Source of the DNA: Flavobacterium soyae | GTDB taxonomy: Bacteria > Bacteroidota > Bacteroidia > Flavobacteriales > Flavobacteriaceae | Direction of reading: 5' to 3' | NCBI RefSeq assembly: GCF_021245985.1 | Contig: NZ_JAJQXA010000026.1 | Location: 1 to 44,842 of the forward strand | DNA: 44,842 bases | Notes under the pieces: model-generated | Databases searched by the model: none | What the model was told of the DNA's origin: nothing | The model's input: only the letters and a program-made list of their open reading frames with translations | Position numbers and translations under genes: made by a program | Shown: one piece after another, positions 15,451 to 23,914 of the stretch | Layout of the letters: every line of letters begins with the position of its first letter | Numbering within the stretch: the stretch's first letter is position 1

Positions 15451-16227
15451 ATGAAGAATATTCTATCAGCTTCAAACTTAACTATTGGATACAAATCCAA
15501 AAAAACAACAGTGACTATTGCAGAGAATCTAAATTTAAATTTAAGTTCAGGAAAACTGATTTCTTTAATTGGTGCAAACGGAATTGGGAAATCGACTTTA
15601 TTGCGAACAATTACCGGAATTCAACATCCGTTATCAGGAAATGTTTATTTGAATAAAAAAAATATCTCAGCTTATACACCCTTAGATTTAGCACAGAATT
15701 TAAGTTTGGTTTTAACCGAAAAATTACCGCCTAGCAATCTCTCCGTTTTTGAATTGGTGGCGCTCGGTCGCCAGCCTTACACAAATTGGGTTGGAACTTT
15801 AACCCAAACTGATATCGAAAAAGTTCAGGAAGCAATGAAGTTGACGCAGATCGAACATCTTTCTCATAAAAAACATTACGAAATAAGCGACGGACAATTG
15901 CAAAAGGTTTTAATCGCAAGAGCTTTGGCACAAGATACTCCGCTGATTATTTTAGATGAACCTACAACACATTTAGATTTACTGCATAAAGTTTCGTTGT
16001 TTAAACTTTTGAAAAAGCTGACTCAGGAAACTCAAAAATGCATTTTGTTTTCAACACACGATATTGATTTGGCAATTCAATTAAGTGATGAAATGATAGT
16101 TATGACGCCCGAAAATGTTGTGCAGGATGAACCTTGTCATTTAATTTCAAATGGAAGTTTTGCAGCTTTGTTCAAAGATGAACATATTATTTTTGATGCT
16201 GAAAAAGGAAAGTTTATCGTTACCTGA
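15451..16227 (+). CDS. btuD: ABC transporter ATP-binding protein, BtuD-like
   Basis: 258 residues. Walker A is GANGIGKSTLL, the signature loop is ISDGQLQKVLIARAL (ISDGQ in place of LSGGQ, a variant seen in iron/B12 importers), Walker B is PLIILDEPTTHLD and the switch His is in FSTHDIDLA. It should power BtuC for B12 uptake. The start is the ATG at 15451, just 11 bases after the right end of the inserted element. Whatever transcript reaches it must pass through the element or start within it. Confidence 0.9.
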   Translation: MKNILSASNLTIGYKSKKTTVTIAENLNLNLSSGKLISLIGANGIGKSTLLRTITGIQHPLSGNVYLNKKNISAYTPLDLAQNLSLVLTEKLPPSNLSVFELVALGRQPYTNWVGTLTQTDIEKVQEAMKLTQIEHLSHKKHYEISDGQLQKVLIARALAQDTPLIILDEPTTHLDLLHKVSLFKLLKKLTQETQKCILFSTHDIDLAIQLSDEMIVMTPENVVQDEPCHLISNGSFAALFKDEHIIFDAEKGKFIVT

Positions 16228-16232
16228 TTCAT

Positions 16233-16322
16233 TTCCTGCAAGGTTTTCCAAACCTTGTAGGTATTTGTTTATTGCCAGCTTTTAAAATTTATACCTACAA
16301 GGTTTGGAAAACCTTGCAGGAA
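16233..16322. repeat. 32-bp perfect inverted repeat with self-palindromic arms
   Basis: TTCCTGCAAGGTTTTCCAAA and its continuation (16233-16264) is repeated exactly in reverse complement at 16291-16322 across 26 bases. Each arm also folds alone (CAAGGTTT/AAACCTTG). It sits between the convergent btuD and 16344-16868 genes and is followed by a T-run at 16331, so it may also act as terminator. The very even structure resembles dispersed intergenic repeats. Confidence 0.8.
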
Positions 16323-16343
16323 GACCGAGATTTTTTTTAATCC

Positions 16344-16868
16344 TTACCTTTCTAAAAATTCTAAATCAAGGTAGTTTTTATTTTTGTCTTTTAAATCTAT
16401 ATATAAAACAGTTTCTCTTTTTATTGCGAAATGCATTTTTAATATGGTTGTATCCATACCTATATGAAGACTATAATGTATAAAATCACCTTTGTAAGGG
16501 ATTTCAAGCTCAATCAAATTATAGTTAATATTCACAGAAGAAACTTTATCTTCATACTGTGATGTATGTCTAACTTCTTCTTTCCATGAATTTGATTTTA
16601 TTGGAATATTTTCAAGATTAACAATTATTTTTTCTCCATATTTCTTAAGCTTTTGAATCTCAGCATTATTATTTTCTATTGCTTTTTTATCTTTTGAATT
16701 TTCAATAAATAACCAAATACCAAAGGGTAATAAAATAATTATTCCTATTCCCACAAACATTATATTTCCGTCAAGTCCAACACGAAAAATTAGTATCCCT
16801 AATAAAAGTATCCCTAAAAATATGTATTTGAATAAGCCTTTTGCCTTTTCTTTAAAATTTATACTCAT
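16344..16868 (-). CDS. Hypothetical membrane protein, two N-terminal TM segments
   Basis: 174 residues. Two membrane segments close together at about 13-31 (YIFLGILLLGILIFRVGL) and 33-52 (NIMFVGIGIIILLPFGIWLF), then a coiled segment and a soluble C-terminal domain of beta type (VNINYNLIELEIPYKGDFIH, then YSLHIGMDTTILKMHF). I do not recognise a named family. It is the most downstream of three adjacent small membrane proteins on the minus strand, separated by 86 bases from the next. The genes' AT-rich codons and orphan nature suggest an accessory cluster. Confidence 0.65.
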   Translation of the reverse strand: MSINFKEKAKGLFKYIFLGILLLGILIFRVGLDGNIMFVGIGIIILLPFGIWLFIENSKDKKAIENNNAEIQKLKKYGEKIIVNLENIPIKSNSWKEEVRHTSQYEDKVSSVNINYNLIELEIPYKGDFIHYSLHIGMDTTILKMHFAIKRETVLYIDLKDKNKNYLDLEFLER

Positions 16869-16954
16869 GCTGAATTAATTGTTAATTGGATATTTATTTT
16901 TGTTTTCTTTAAGCTAAAATAATCGTTTCTTAGATAAAATCTTAAATATTAATT

Positions 16955-17425
16955 TTATTGATGATTTTGTATTTCAGCATTTAGAGCTTTTATCAGAATT
17001 TTTAAAGATGTATTAACTTTGCTTTTAAAGTTAATGTAAAATATAAGGGCTGTAAAAACTATAAAAGATGCGAATATTTTCCAGTTAAAAAAGTCGTCAA
17101 TTGGATTTATAAATATGAAAATAGTAAAGCCTATATTTAATAATAGAATTAAAAAGAATATTGGCTTTAAATAAGAAGGTATTTTAAAACTTAAAATGAT
17201 AACACGATGATTTAAATATTCTATTATCTCACCGTTAATTTCAGGACGTAATTGACTTCTTGGACCAAAATCAAATGTTGGATATATTTGAAACTCAGAA
17301 GTAGATATTTTTCCTTCAAACTTGTATTCTCCTTTTGAATTTGTATGAAATTTTTCGGTAATAGAATTGAGTTTATTTATAATATCTTGAGTTTCTAAGT
17401 TTGTTTTTAATTTAAAAGTATACAT
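16955..17425 (-). CDS. Hypothetical membrane protein
   Basis: 156 residues. The first ~90 residues form a soluble, beta-rich domain (YTFKLKTNLETQDIINKLNS, then EGKISTSEFQIYPTFDFGPR, RPEINGEI). Two membrane segments follow at about 87-107 (PIFFLILLLNIGFTIFIFI) and 117-133 (KIFASFIVFTALIFYINF), and a short tail. The layout of an N-terminal domain with xGxI patterns plus a membrane hairpin recurs in Bacteroidota orphan proteins of unknown role. It lies 15 bases after the 17441-17920 gene and is likely in the same transcript. No function assigned. Confidence 0.65.
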   Translation of the reverse strand: MYTFKLKTNLETQDIINKLNSITEKFHTNSKGEYKFEGKISTSEFQIYPTFDFGPRSQLRPEINGEIIEYLNHRVIILSFKIPSYLKPIFFLILLLNIGFTIFIFINPIDDFFNWKIFASFIVFTALIFYINFKSKVNTSLKILIKALNAEIQNHQ

Positions 17426-17440
17426 TTTTAGAAAGATATT

Positions 17441-17920
17441 TTATTGGATATTATTTTCTTTCTTAAATCTATTTCGGTGAATAGTAAGCGCGATGCTTAA
17501 TTCACTTGCGTCAGTATTTAATTCATTAAGATCAAACTGCATTACCTGACTAGGTTCAATAATATAATAAATAAAAAAATCGGTGCTGGACCTGCCGTAG
17601 AATTTCGTATCAACTCTTTCGTTTTCAATATTATTCCAGGGGACAAGTTCTTCATTTTTGTACTGAATTCCTTTTGAGTTAATTCGAAACTGAACTTCAT
17701 TAACTTTCTTTAGCAACTTTAATGCTTTGTAAACTAAAAATAGAATAATAGGCAATAATAAAAAGAATACTATGAAAGTGTTTTTATTTGTCAGTGAGTA
17801 AATTGCAAAGATGAAAAGTCCAATTGCGGCTAAAAGCCAAGCATAAATTGTAGTTTGAGAATAATAAATTAGTTTTTCTTTAGAATAGCTTAAATTATTT
17901 ACATCAATTAAAGGTCTCAT
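17441..17920 (-). CDS. Hypothetical membrane protein with PH-like tail
   Basis: 159 residues. Two membrane segments at about 25-43 (YAWLLAAIGLFIFAIYSL) and 48-67 (TFIVFFLLLPIILFLVYKAL), followed by FRINSKGIQYKNEELVPWNNIENERV, a pattern like bacterial PH/DUF domains in which a strand-turn-strand precedes a WxxI helix. It starts 2 bases after the trmL stop, so it probably shares the trmL transcript. Function unknown. Confidence 0.68.
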   Translation of the reverse strand: MRPLIDVNNLSYSKEKLIYYSQTTIYAWLLAAIGLFIFAIYSLTNKNTFIVFFLLLPIILFLVYKALKLLKKVNEVQFRINSKGIQYKNEELVPWNNIENERVDTKFYGRSSTDFFIYYIIEPSQVMQFDLNELNTDASELSIALTIHRNRFKKENNIQ

Positions 17921-17922
17921 GA

Positions 17923-18378
17923 CTATTTTTTTAGAGCAATCTGCCTCTTAGCTTCACCAACTACAAAAGCAACAGAATTCGCAATATTAAAAGAGCGAAT
18001 AAGCGGCGACATAGGAATCGTTAAATGATTTTCAAATCTGGCCATAAATTCTTTGCTTAAACCAACGCTTTCCTTTCCGAAAACTAACCAGTCACCATCC
18101 TGAAATTCATTTTCTAAATATGATTTTTCAGAATGAGAACTCATTAAAAATACACGGGAATGATCTGGAATTTGTTTTACCCATTCGTCAACATTTTGAT
18201 ATTCGGTTACATCAAGGTGTACCCAATAATCCAAACCGGAACGTTTAAGGTTTTTATCATTAATTACAAAACCAAAAGGATGAATTAAATGCAGTCTGCT
18301 TTGTGTTCCTACACATAATCTTCCAATATTTCCGGTATTATTTGGTATTTCTGGTTCTACAAGAACAACGTTTAGCAT
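17923..18378 (-). CDS. trmL: tRNA (cytidine/uridine-34-2'-O)-methyltransferase
   Basis: 151 residues, the size of the minimal SPOUT enzyme TrmL. Conserved blocks: MLNVVLVEPEIPNNTGNIGR at the start, LVFGKESVGLSKE in the middle and IPMSPLIRSFNIANSVAFVV, then GEAKRQ, which form the trefoil knot that binds S-adenosylmethionine. It methylates the wobble base ribose of tRNA-Leu isoacceptors. It lies 22 bases after the pseudouridine synthase gene. Confidence 0.95.
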   Translation of the reverse strand: MLNVVLVEPEIPNNTGNIGRLCVGTQSRLHLIHPFGFVINDKNLKRSGLDYWVHLDVTEYQNVDEWVKQIPDHSRVFLMSSHSEKSYLENEFQDGDWLVFGKESVGLSKEFMARFENHLTIPMSPLIRSFNIANSVAFVVGEAKRQIALKK

Positions 18379-18400
18379 TATCGTTTATTTGTTAATTCGT

Positions 18401-18973
18401 TTAATCGTTTATTTGGAAATCGTTTACTTCTAAAACCTCTCCGGCTTTTAAGTTCTGCAAATATACATTTCCTATCCGAACACGAACTAAACGTAAAGTG
18501 GGAAAACCAACTGCGGCGGTCATTTTGCGAACCTGGCGAAATTTTCCTTCGTTTACAGTAATCGATGCCCATGAAGTCGGGCCATGTCGTTCGTCTCTGA
18601 TTTTTTTTGCCCTTGGTCCAAAATCAGGAATTTCAGTAACAATAAAAGCAGTGCAGGGTTTTGTTTTGTATTTTCCGCCTTCAAAACCTATTTCTACGCC
18701 TTTTTGCAATTGTTCAATAGCTTCGGGAGTAATTATGCCATCAACCTGAACATAATATTCTTTGTCGACTTTTTTGCTTCTTATCTGTTCACTTACTTTT
18801 CCGTCTGTCGTTAATAAAAGCAAACCTTCAGAATCTTCATCGAGCCTTCCAATCGCCATTGTACCTTCGGGAAAATCATGCAGTTCGCCCAAAAGCTTTT
18901 TCTTTCTTTTCAATTCATAAATAAATTGACTCAAATAACCGTAAGGTTTAAAAAGAATGAAGTGTCGGTGCAT
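18401..18973 (-). CDS. RsuA/RluE-family rRNA pseudouridine synthase
   Basis: 190 residues without an S4 domain, as in RluE. The catalytic block is MAIGRLDEDSEGLLLLTTDG with the Asp nucleophile in GRLDEDSEG; KKVDKEYYVQVDG and ITVNEGKFRQVRKMTAAVGF, then LRLVRVRIG, are the other family motifs. It isomerises a uridine in ribosomal RNA; RluE acts on 23S rRNA U2457 in E. coli, but the target here is inferred. The next gene downstream is trmL, giving a small RNA-modification operon. Confidence 0.9.
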   Translation of the reverse strand: MHRHFILFKPYGYLSQFIYELKRKKKLLGELHDFPEGTMAIGRLDEDSEGLLLLTTDGKVSEQIRSKKVDKEYYVQVDGIITPEAIEQLQKGVEIGFEGGKYKTKPCTAFIVTEIPDFGPRAKKIRDERHGPTSWASITVNEGKFRQVRKMTAAVGFPTLRLVRVRIGNVYLQNLKAGEVLEVNDFQIND

Positions 18974-19036
18974 GTTTTATTTTTTTTGCAAAGATAGCTT
19001 TGTTCTGCAAGTATTAAAGTAAATTAAAAGAATCGA

Positions 19037-19243
19037 TTACCCGTTTTTTGTTTTCATCTTTTTCAGCCACTCATAAACAAACCAGATCACTGTAATTCCA
19101 AACAGAATTAAAAGTGGTGTATAATAATTTTTGAAGAAATCATGAAAATAACTTCCAATAAAAATATAGATTGAAGCCATGCATAATTTTATCAGAATAA
19201 ATTCGGCATTAGACCAGCTTGTTTTGATTTTAAAAAATTCCAT
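19037..19243 (-). CDS. Small hypothetical membrane protein
   Basis: 68 residues with two hydrophobic segments (about 14-32, AEFILIKLCMASIYIFIGS, and 41-60, YTPLLILFGITVIWFVYEWL) and a basic tail (KKMKTKNG). The positive C-terminus and Lys-rich start suggest both ends are cytoplasmic. I accept it as a gene because the composition is plausible for a membrane hairpin protein and nothing overlaps it. No family recognised. Confidence 0.6.
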   Translation of the reverse strand: MEFFKIKTSWSNAEFILIKLCMASIYIFIGSYFHDFFKNYYTPLLILFGITVIWFVYEWLKKMKTKNG

Positions 19244-19792
19244 AAGATTAGTTTTTTAGTTTAATTGTTTGAAAAATAACAAATTGTAAGTTTATGTTTA
19301 AAGTTATGAAAATGATTTCTAAACTAATGCTGTGTTAAACCATTTCTCAAAAACGCTATTCAAATTTGCGTCCGGATAATCATAAAGACCGCAGAAATAT
19401 GAAATTAAATGGTAAGGAAAAAATTACTGACTTAAGTGAGTTTAATGTGAAATAACATTTGATTATAATAAAGCCTTAATCCGCTTTTTTTCGATATAAA
19501 TTATTTAAAGCTGTTCCTTTTTGAGACATTCTTTTTATATCTGCAAAAATACAATACAGTAAAACAAGGGTATTTTCTTGTTAATAAAACTAATCGGTTT
19601 TAGCTTATTTATGCCTCAGAAAAATCTTCTAAAAACGCATTATTATTGAGGATAACGATAATTAAAAGTAAAATGTTGCTGTGTCTTTTAGGTGTATTTA
19701 TGAAATAACTTACAATAATTTCATGTTTTTACAATATTCTCTTAACTTTAAACGGTATAAATTTGATCTCTAAAAACTCAATTTTTAAGCTT
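19244..19792. other. Gene-free stretch upstream of the T9SS nuclease
   Basis: Highly AT-rich, with no convincing reading frame on either strand and no strong hairpin. TAAATTTG at 19758-19765 fits the TAnnTTTG -7 consensus and would place a transcription start about 20 bases before the nuclease start codon. The remainder holds nothing I can name. Confidence 0.45.
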
Positions 19793-22700
19793 ATGAAAAA
19801 CATTTACTCGATACGCCATCTCATGGCTTTAACTTTTTTTTGGTGTTCGTTAAGTCTGGTTGCGCAAACTTTTCCAACGCCTCAGAATTTGCCTTATGAG
19901 CAAAATTTTTCTTTTGCCCCAACAGTTACAGCGTACCCTTTAGGGTTTCAGGGCTGGACTGCAGCTACAGCTCCGGGATCTGCGTTTAATACAAATGCAG
20001 CATTAGTGGCAGACAGACCTTTAGCAGCTAGCAGTACTGCAGCAACTAATAGTGGAAATTTTCATAATTATGATGGCAAAATTGGTTTTTTAAATACAGG
20101 TTCATTAGACCTTACAATTGGTTTTGCTTTTGATGGCACTGGACAAAAAGCAATACAAGTTCAGTATGATGCTATGACAATTCGTAATCCATACGATGTG
20201 CCGCCTGCTGCAACTAATACTCGTATTAATGAAATGGTTTTACAATACAGAGTTGGTACAAGCGCTCCTTTTACATCATTATTATCAACTGCTTACGCAA
20301 ATAATGATGTAAAACAGACAACAGCGGTTACAACGCCTCAGAATTTAAAAACGATAAAAGTAACTTTACCGGCTGAATGTGACAATCAGCCAATAGTACA
20401 AATTCGATGGATTTCAAGACAAGTTTCAGGAGCAGGGGCACGTCCTTCATTTGCAATTGATAATGTTGATATTAAAAGCGATGTATTAGCTCCGGTTAAT
20501 GCAGCTGGTTATCCAAAAGTAGATAATATCTTATCTCAAAGTTTTGATTTTATCAGTAAACTGGATGAAATAGGAAAAACATATTATGTGTTATTACCGG
20601 GAGGAAGTGCAGAACCAACTATTGCACAAATAAAAGCCGGACAGGATGCCGCCGGAGCAGCTGCTTTGCAATCTGGATTTTTAGATATTACAGATGCATC
20701 TCAGGAATCTGTAAAAAGTTTTACGGGATTAAGTTTGAGTACTTCATACTCTGTTTTTTCTGTCTCCGAAGATCCTTATGGAAATATTCAGTCTGCTGTA
20801 AATAGAATAGATGCAGCAACTTCAAGTGTTGCCCTTCCTTCTTTAACAACTACGGTTGCTTCTTTGAATTTAGGTTTTTCTGAAACAAATTTTGATTCAG
20901 ATATTTTTACGTACCAAATTCAAGGTTCAAATCTTACAGATGACGTTATTTTAACTTCGACAGCAAACTTTACCATTTCTAAAGATAACAGTACATTTGC
21001 TTCATCCTTAACATTTGCTGCTGCTGATTTTGCTTCAAATGCTGCTCCAACTGTTTATGTAAAGTTTACACCAAATGCAATCAGCAGTTTTACCGGAGAG
21101 ATAACGCACGAATCAAATGGTGCAGCTACTAAAATAGTTACACTGACGGGAGTAGGAATTAATCCGTACGTACAAGGATTTAATGATCCTAATGTCTTGT
21201 CTAATAGCGGATGGACACAGTATAATGCAGCCGGAACAGTAAATAAATGGTCGCCTACAACTGTTGCCAGAAATGTAAATTCAGGAACGGGAGCAGTTTT
21301 AATGAACGGTTATTCTGATTCGGGAGCGAGTAAAGACTGGTTGATTTCTCCTAAATTGCGTTTAGATACTTTTGGGCAATTTGCATTATTATCTTTTTAC
21401 TCTCGTAAATTTTATGCAGGTCCTGGTTTAAAATTATTGGTATCTACTGATTACGATGGAAAAAGTAATCCTGAAACGGCAACCTGGACAGAATTGCAAG
21501 GTAATTTCCCAACTGTTACGGGAACTTATACCAAATCGCAATACATCAAATTAAATGATTACAAAACGAGCCATACTTATTTAGCCTGGGTTTATGAAAC
21601 TACAGCGGGAGGAACTAATTTTGCTGCCGAATGGTCGTTTGACGATGCAGCAATTACAAATGAAGCGGGTTATGTAGCTTCAAACCCTGTTTTAGACTTT
21701 GGAGATACTGCACCAAATACTGTTTCGGCAAGTCAGTCTTTCGTTTTTAATGCAGAAGGTTATGATGATATTACAATTACAGCTCCGGCATCTTTTGAAT
21801 TATCATTGGATAATGTGACATTTCAATCGAGTTTAACAGTTTCATCTGCCGATGCTGCAGCCGGAAAAACACTTTACGTAAGATTTGCACCAACTACAAA
21901 ACAATTGTCAATATCCGGATCTTTAACCGTTACCGGAACTTCATTAAACAAACAAATAGGTTTATTAACGGGTTCTTCTTTACCAAAAGCAGATACATTT
22001 GATGTGGTAACTTATAATTTAGAATTTTTTGGCAGTGATGTAAAAGGTACAGACGGAGTAGAGTTTGGCCCAACAGATGATGCACTGCAGATTGAAAATG
22101 TTGCCAAAGTAATGAACAAGCTAAATGCAGATGTTTATGTTGTTCAGGAAGTTTCTGATGATCCGTCAATTGACGCTTTAATTCAAAAAATAAATATCAA
22201 CGGAAAAACATTCGATAAAACAACTTCGACATCATGGTCGTATTCTTTTGAAGCGCCAGATCCGAATTTCCCGCCGCAAAAACTAGTAGTACTTTATAAC
22301 ACGCAGACAACAACAGTAAAAAAAACTCGTGTTATGTTTAAAGAGTTTTATGACGAAGTTCGTGCCGGAACAAAAACACTGCCTAATTATCCTGGCGGAA
22401 ATGGGTCGAGTTTTTTCTCCTCTGGACGTTTGCCATATTTGGTAACGATCGAAACCAATATGGGCGGATTTACAAAAGAAATCAATCTTATTGATCTTCA
22501 CGCGCGTGCAAACAGCGGCAGCGATATTTCACGATACAATATGCGTAAATATGATGCCCAGGTTTTAAAAGACAGTTTAGATGCACATTATTCAAACTCT
22601 AATTTAATTATTTTAGGAGATTATAATGATGACGTAAAAGCATCTGTAATTACGCCAAATCCTTCCTCTTACGAAAGTTTTGTTACAGATACTAATAACT

Positions 22701-23206
22701 ACAATGCACTTACTTTAGGAATCAGCCAGGCTGGCGCTTACAGTTTTTTAAGTTCAGGCGGATTTTTAGATCACATTATAATTTCTAATGAATTAAGCGA
22801 TCAATATATTCCTAACTCAATTGCAGTTTATGATCCTCGTAATGATATCCCGGGTTATACCACAACAACATCAGATCACGGACCTGTAATTGCTCGTTTT
22901 GAATTAAAACAAGATGTTTTGTCTACTCCTGATTTTGGATCTAAAAATGGATTTTTTGTAACAGCATATCCAAATCCGGCGGTTGATGATTTAAATTTTG
23001 CCGTAAAAACAAACGAAAACAGAAACTTTAAACTAAGACTTTACGATATAAATGGCCGTGTATTAGGAAATCCTATCGAAATTAATAGCAGTCAGGAGCT
23101 TTCAAATACAGTATTGTCTGTTCGCAATTTATATCCGGGACTTTACATTTATACTTTATCAGAAAATAATAAAGTGGTTTATAAAGAAAAAATCCTAAAA
23201 AAATAA
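19793..23206 (+). CDS. T9SS-exported endonuclease/exonuclease/phosphatase-family protein
   Basis: 1137 residues from MKNIYSIRHLMALTFFWCSL (signal peptide ending VAQT); an upstream TTG (19763) is rejected because it overlaps the likely -7 box. Domains in order: a choice-of-anchor/jelly-roll-like module (~20-190), two BACON/Ig-like repeats (TTTVASLNLGFSETNF near 360; PVLDFGDTAPNTVSASQSFV near 640) around a second anchor module (~450-620), then the EEP catalytic domain (~733-1035) with TYNLEFFG, VYVVQEVSDD, LIDLHARA, ILGDYNDD, GGFLDHIIIS and TSDHGPVIARF, so all metal and catalytic residues are present. A type A T9SS sorting domain closes the protein (AYPNPAVDDLNF, LYPGLYIYTL). Likely a secreted DNase or phosphodiesterase; substrate unknown. 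Confidence 0.92.
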   Translation: MKNIYSIRHLMALTFFWCSLSLVAQTFPTPQNLPYEQNFSFAPTVTAYPLGFQGWTAATAPGSAFNTNAALVADRPLAASSTAATNSGNFHNYDGKIGFLNTGSLDLTIGFAFDGTGQKAIQVQYDAMTIRNPYDVPPAATNTRINEMVLQYRVGTSAPFTSLLSTAYANNDVKQTTAVTTPQNLKTIKVTLPAECDNQPIVQIRWISRQVSGAGARPSFAIDNVDIKSDVLAPVNAAGYPKVDNILSQSFDFISKLDEIGKTYYVLLPGGSAEPTIAQIKAGQDAAGAAALQSGFLDITDASQESVKSFTGLSLSTSYSVFSVSEDPYGNIQSAVNRIDAATSSVALPSLTTTVASLNLGFSETNFDSDIFTYQIQGSNLTDDVILTSTANFTISKDNSTFASSLTFAAADFASNAAPTVYVKFTPNAISSFTGEITHESNGAATKIVTLTGVGINPYVQGFNDPNVLSNSGWTQYNAAGTVNKWSPTTVARNVNSGTGAVLMNGYSDSGASKDWLISPKLRLDTFGQFALLSFYSRKFYAGPGLKLLVSTDYDGKSNPETATWTELQGNFPTVTGTYTKSQYIKLNDYKTSHTYLAWVYETTAGGTNFAAEWSFDDAAITNEAGYVASNPVLDFGDTAPNTVSASQSFVFNAEGYDDITITAPASFELSLDNVTFQSSLTVSSADAAAGKTLYVRFAPTTKQLSISGSLTVTGTSLNKQIGLLTGSSLPKADTFDVVTYNLEFFGSDVKGTDGVEFGPTDDALQIENVAKVMNKLNADVYVVQEVSDDPSIDALIQKININGKTFDKTTSTSWSYSFEAPDPNFPPQKLVVLYNTQTTTVKKTRVMFKEFYDEVRAGTKTLPNYPGGNGSSFFSSGRLPYLVTIETNMGGFTKEINLIDLHARANSGSDISRYNMRKYDAQVLKDSLDAHYSNSNLIILGDYNDDVKASVITPNPSSYESFVTDTNNYNALTLGISQAGAYSFLSSGGFLDHIIISNELSDQYIPNSIAVYDPRNDIPGYTTTTSDHGPVIARFELKQDVLSTPDFGSKNGFFVTAYPNPAVDDLNFAVKTNENRNFKLRLYDINGRVLGNPIEINSSQELSNTVLSVRNLYPGLYIYTLSENNKVVYKEKILKK

Positions 23207-23223
23207 GAAGGGTTTTAATTCAT

Positions 23224-23258
23224 AAAAAAAGGCAGTTCAAATTCGAACTGCCTTTTTG
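23224..23258. terminator. Bidirectional terminator, copy 1
   Basis: A run of A, GGCAGTTC, a short AAATT-type loop, GAACTGCC and a run of T. It ends the T9SS nuclease on the plus strand and mepB on the minus strand. An almost identical hairpin stands at 23844-23877. Confidence 0.88.
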
Positions 23259-23265
23259 TTTTTGT

Positions 23266-23793
23266 CTATCTGCCAAGTAAAAACTTAGCACGATCTATAT
23301 CAATTTGATCAGAAATTGACAAAAAATAATCCAATTGCCATTGCTGGGTTTTTTGTGCCTGTCTGCTTGTTGTTTCGTCCCAGGGCGGATAAACTCTTGT
23401 AGCTCTTATTCCTTCTTTTACAGTTGTAGTAAAAATTCCTTTTTTGAGCAGAATCTCTTTCGGAAAAATAAACTGACCTAAAAGATTTTCTTTTTGAACG
23501 CTGACGATTACAAAATCTATTGTATCTAAATAATCAAAAGGTTCGATAATTCCAGCTTTATTACGTTTCCATAGAGTTACAAACTGGCCTGTTTTTGTTG
23601 GAGTAATTTTAGCCGATCTAAATTTAATCCGGCTTTCGCCGATTTTAAAATCGAAAGCATCATATTCCTGGCTCTCTTTTTCGGGTTGAGGTTCAGAACA
23701 CTCAAAATTGCAAATATCATAAATCAGTTCTTTTGCAATTTGTAAATTCTTCGGAATAAATTTTATATCATTCCAATTATTTTTAAAAGCCAT
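23266..23793 (-). CDS. MepB-family protein
   Basis: 175 residues. The family pattern is clear: EYDAFDFKIGESRIKFRSAK, ITPTKTGQFVTLWKRNKAG, FPKEILLKKGIFT, GIRATRVYPPWD and RQAQKTQQWQLDYFL. MepB was first named as a gene next to the Staphylococcus aureus mepRA multidrug efflux locus, and its biochemical role is not established. Here there is no efflux pump beside it; it stands alone, flanked on both sides by almost identical terminator hairpins (23224-23258, 23844-23877). Confidence 0.88.
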   Translation of the reverse strand: MAFKNNWNDIKFIPKNLQIAKELIYDICNFECSEPQPEKESQEYDAFDFKIGESRIKFRSAKITPTKTGQFVTLWKRNKAGIIEPFDYLDTIDFVIVSVQKENLLGQFIFPKEILLKKGIFTTTVKEGIRATRVYPPWDETTSRQAQKTQQWQLDYFLSISDQIDIDRAKFLLGR

Positions 23794-23843
23794 TTATTGG
23801 TTTGTTTTTCTTGCAAATTACAATAAATCAAACATAATTCAAT

Positions 23844-23877
23844 AAAAAAGGCAGTTCAATTCGAACTGCCTTTTTGT
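23844..23877. terminator. Bidirectional terminator, copy 2
   Basis: Same GGCAGTTC/GAACTGCC stem with one base fewer in the loop. On the minus strand it ends the barrel-protein gene whose stop is at 23915. The left A-run and right T-run make it symmetric. Confidence 0.88.
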
Positions 23878-23914
23878 TATATCTAATGTAATTAAAAACA
23901 ATAAACTATAGATA

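Noticed and set aside
16344..17920. Toxin-immunity cluster
   Set aside because: No toxin, Rhs, WXG/LXG or T6SS-associated sequence lies next to the three membrane proteins, so the idea is not supported beyond their orphan character.
19244..19762. Possible small RNA or peptide gene in the 500-base gap
   Set aside because: No hairpin, terminator or conserved frame is visible; only a plausible promoter box for the downstream gene.
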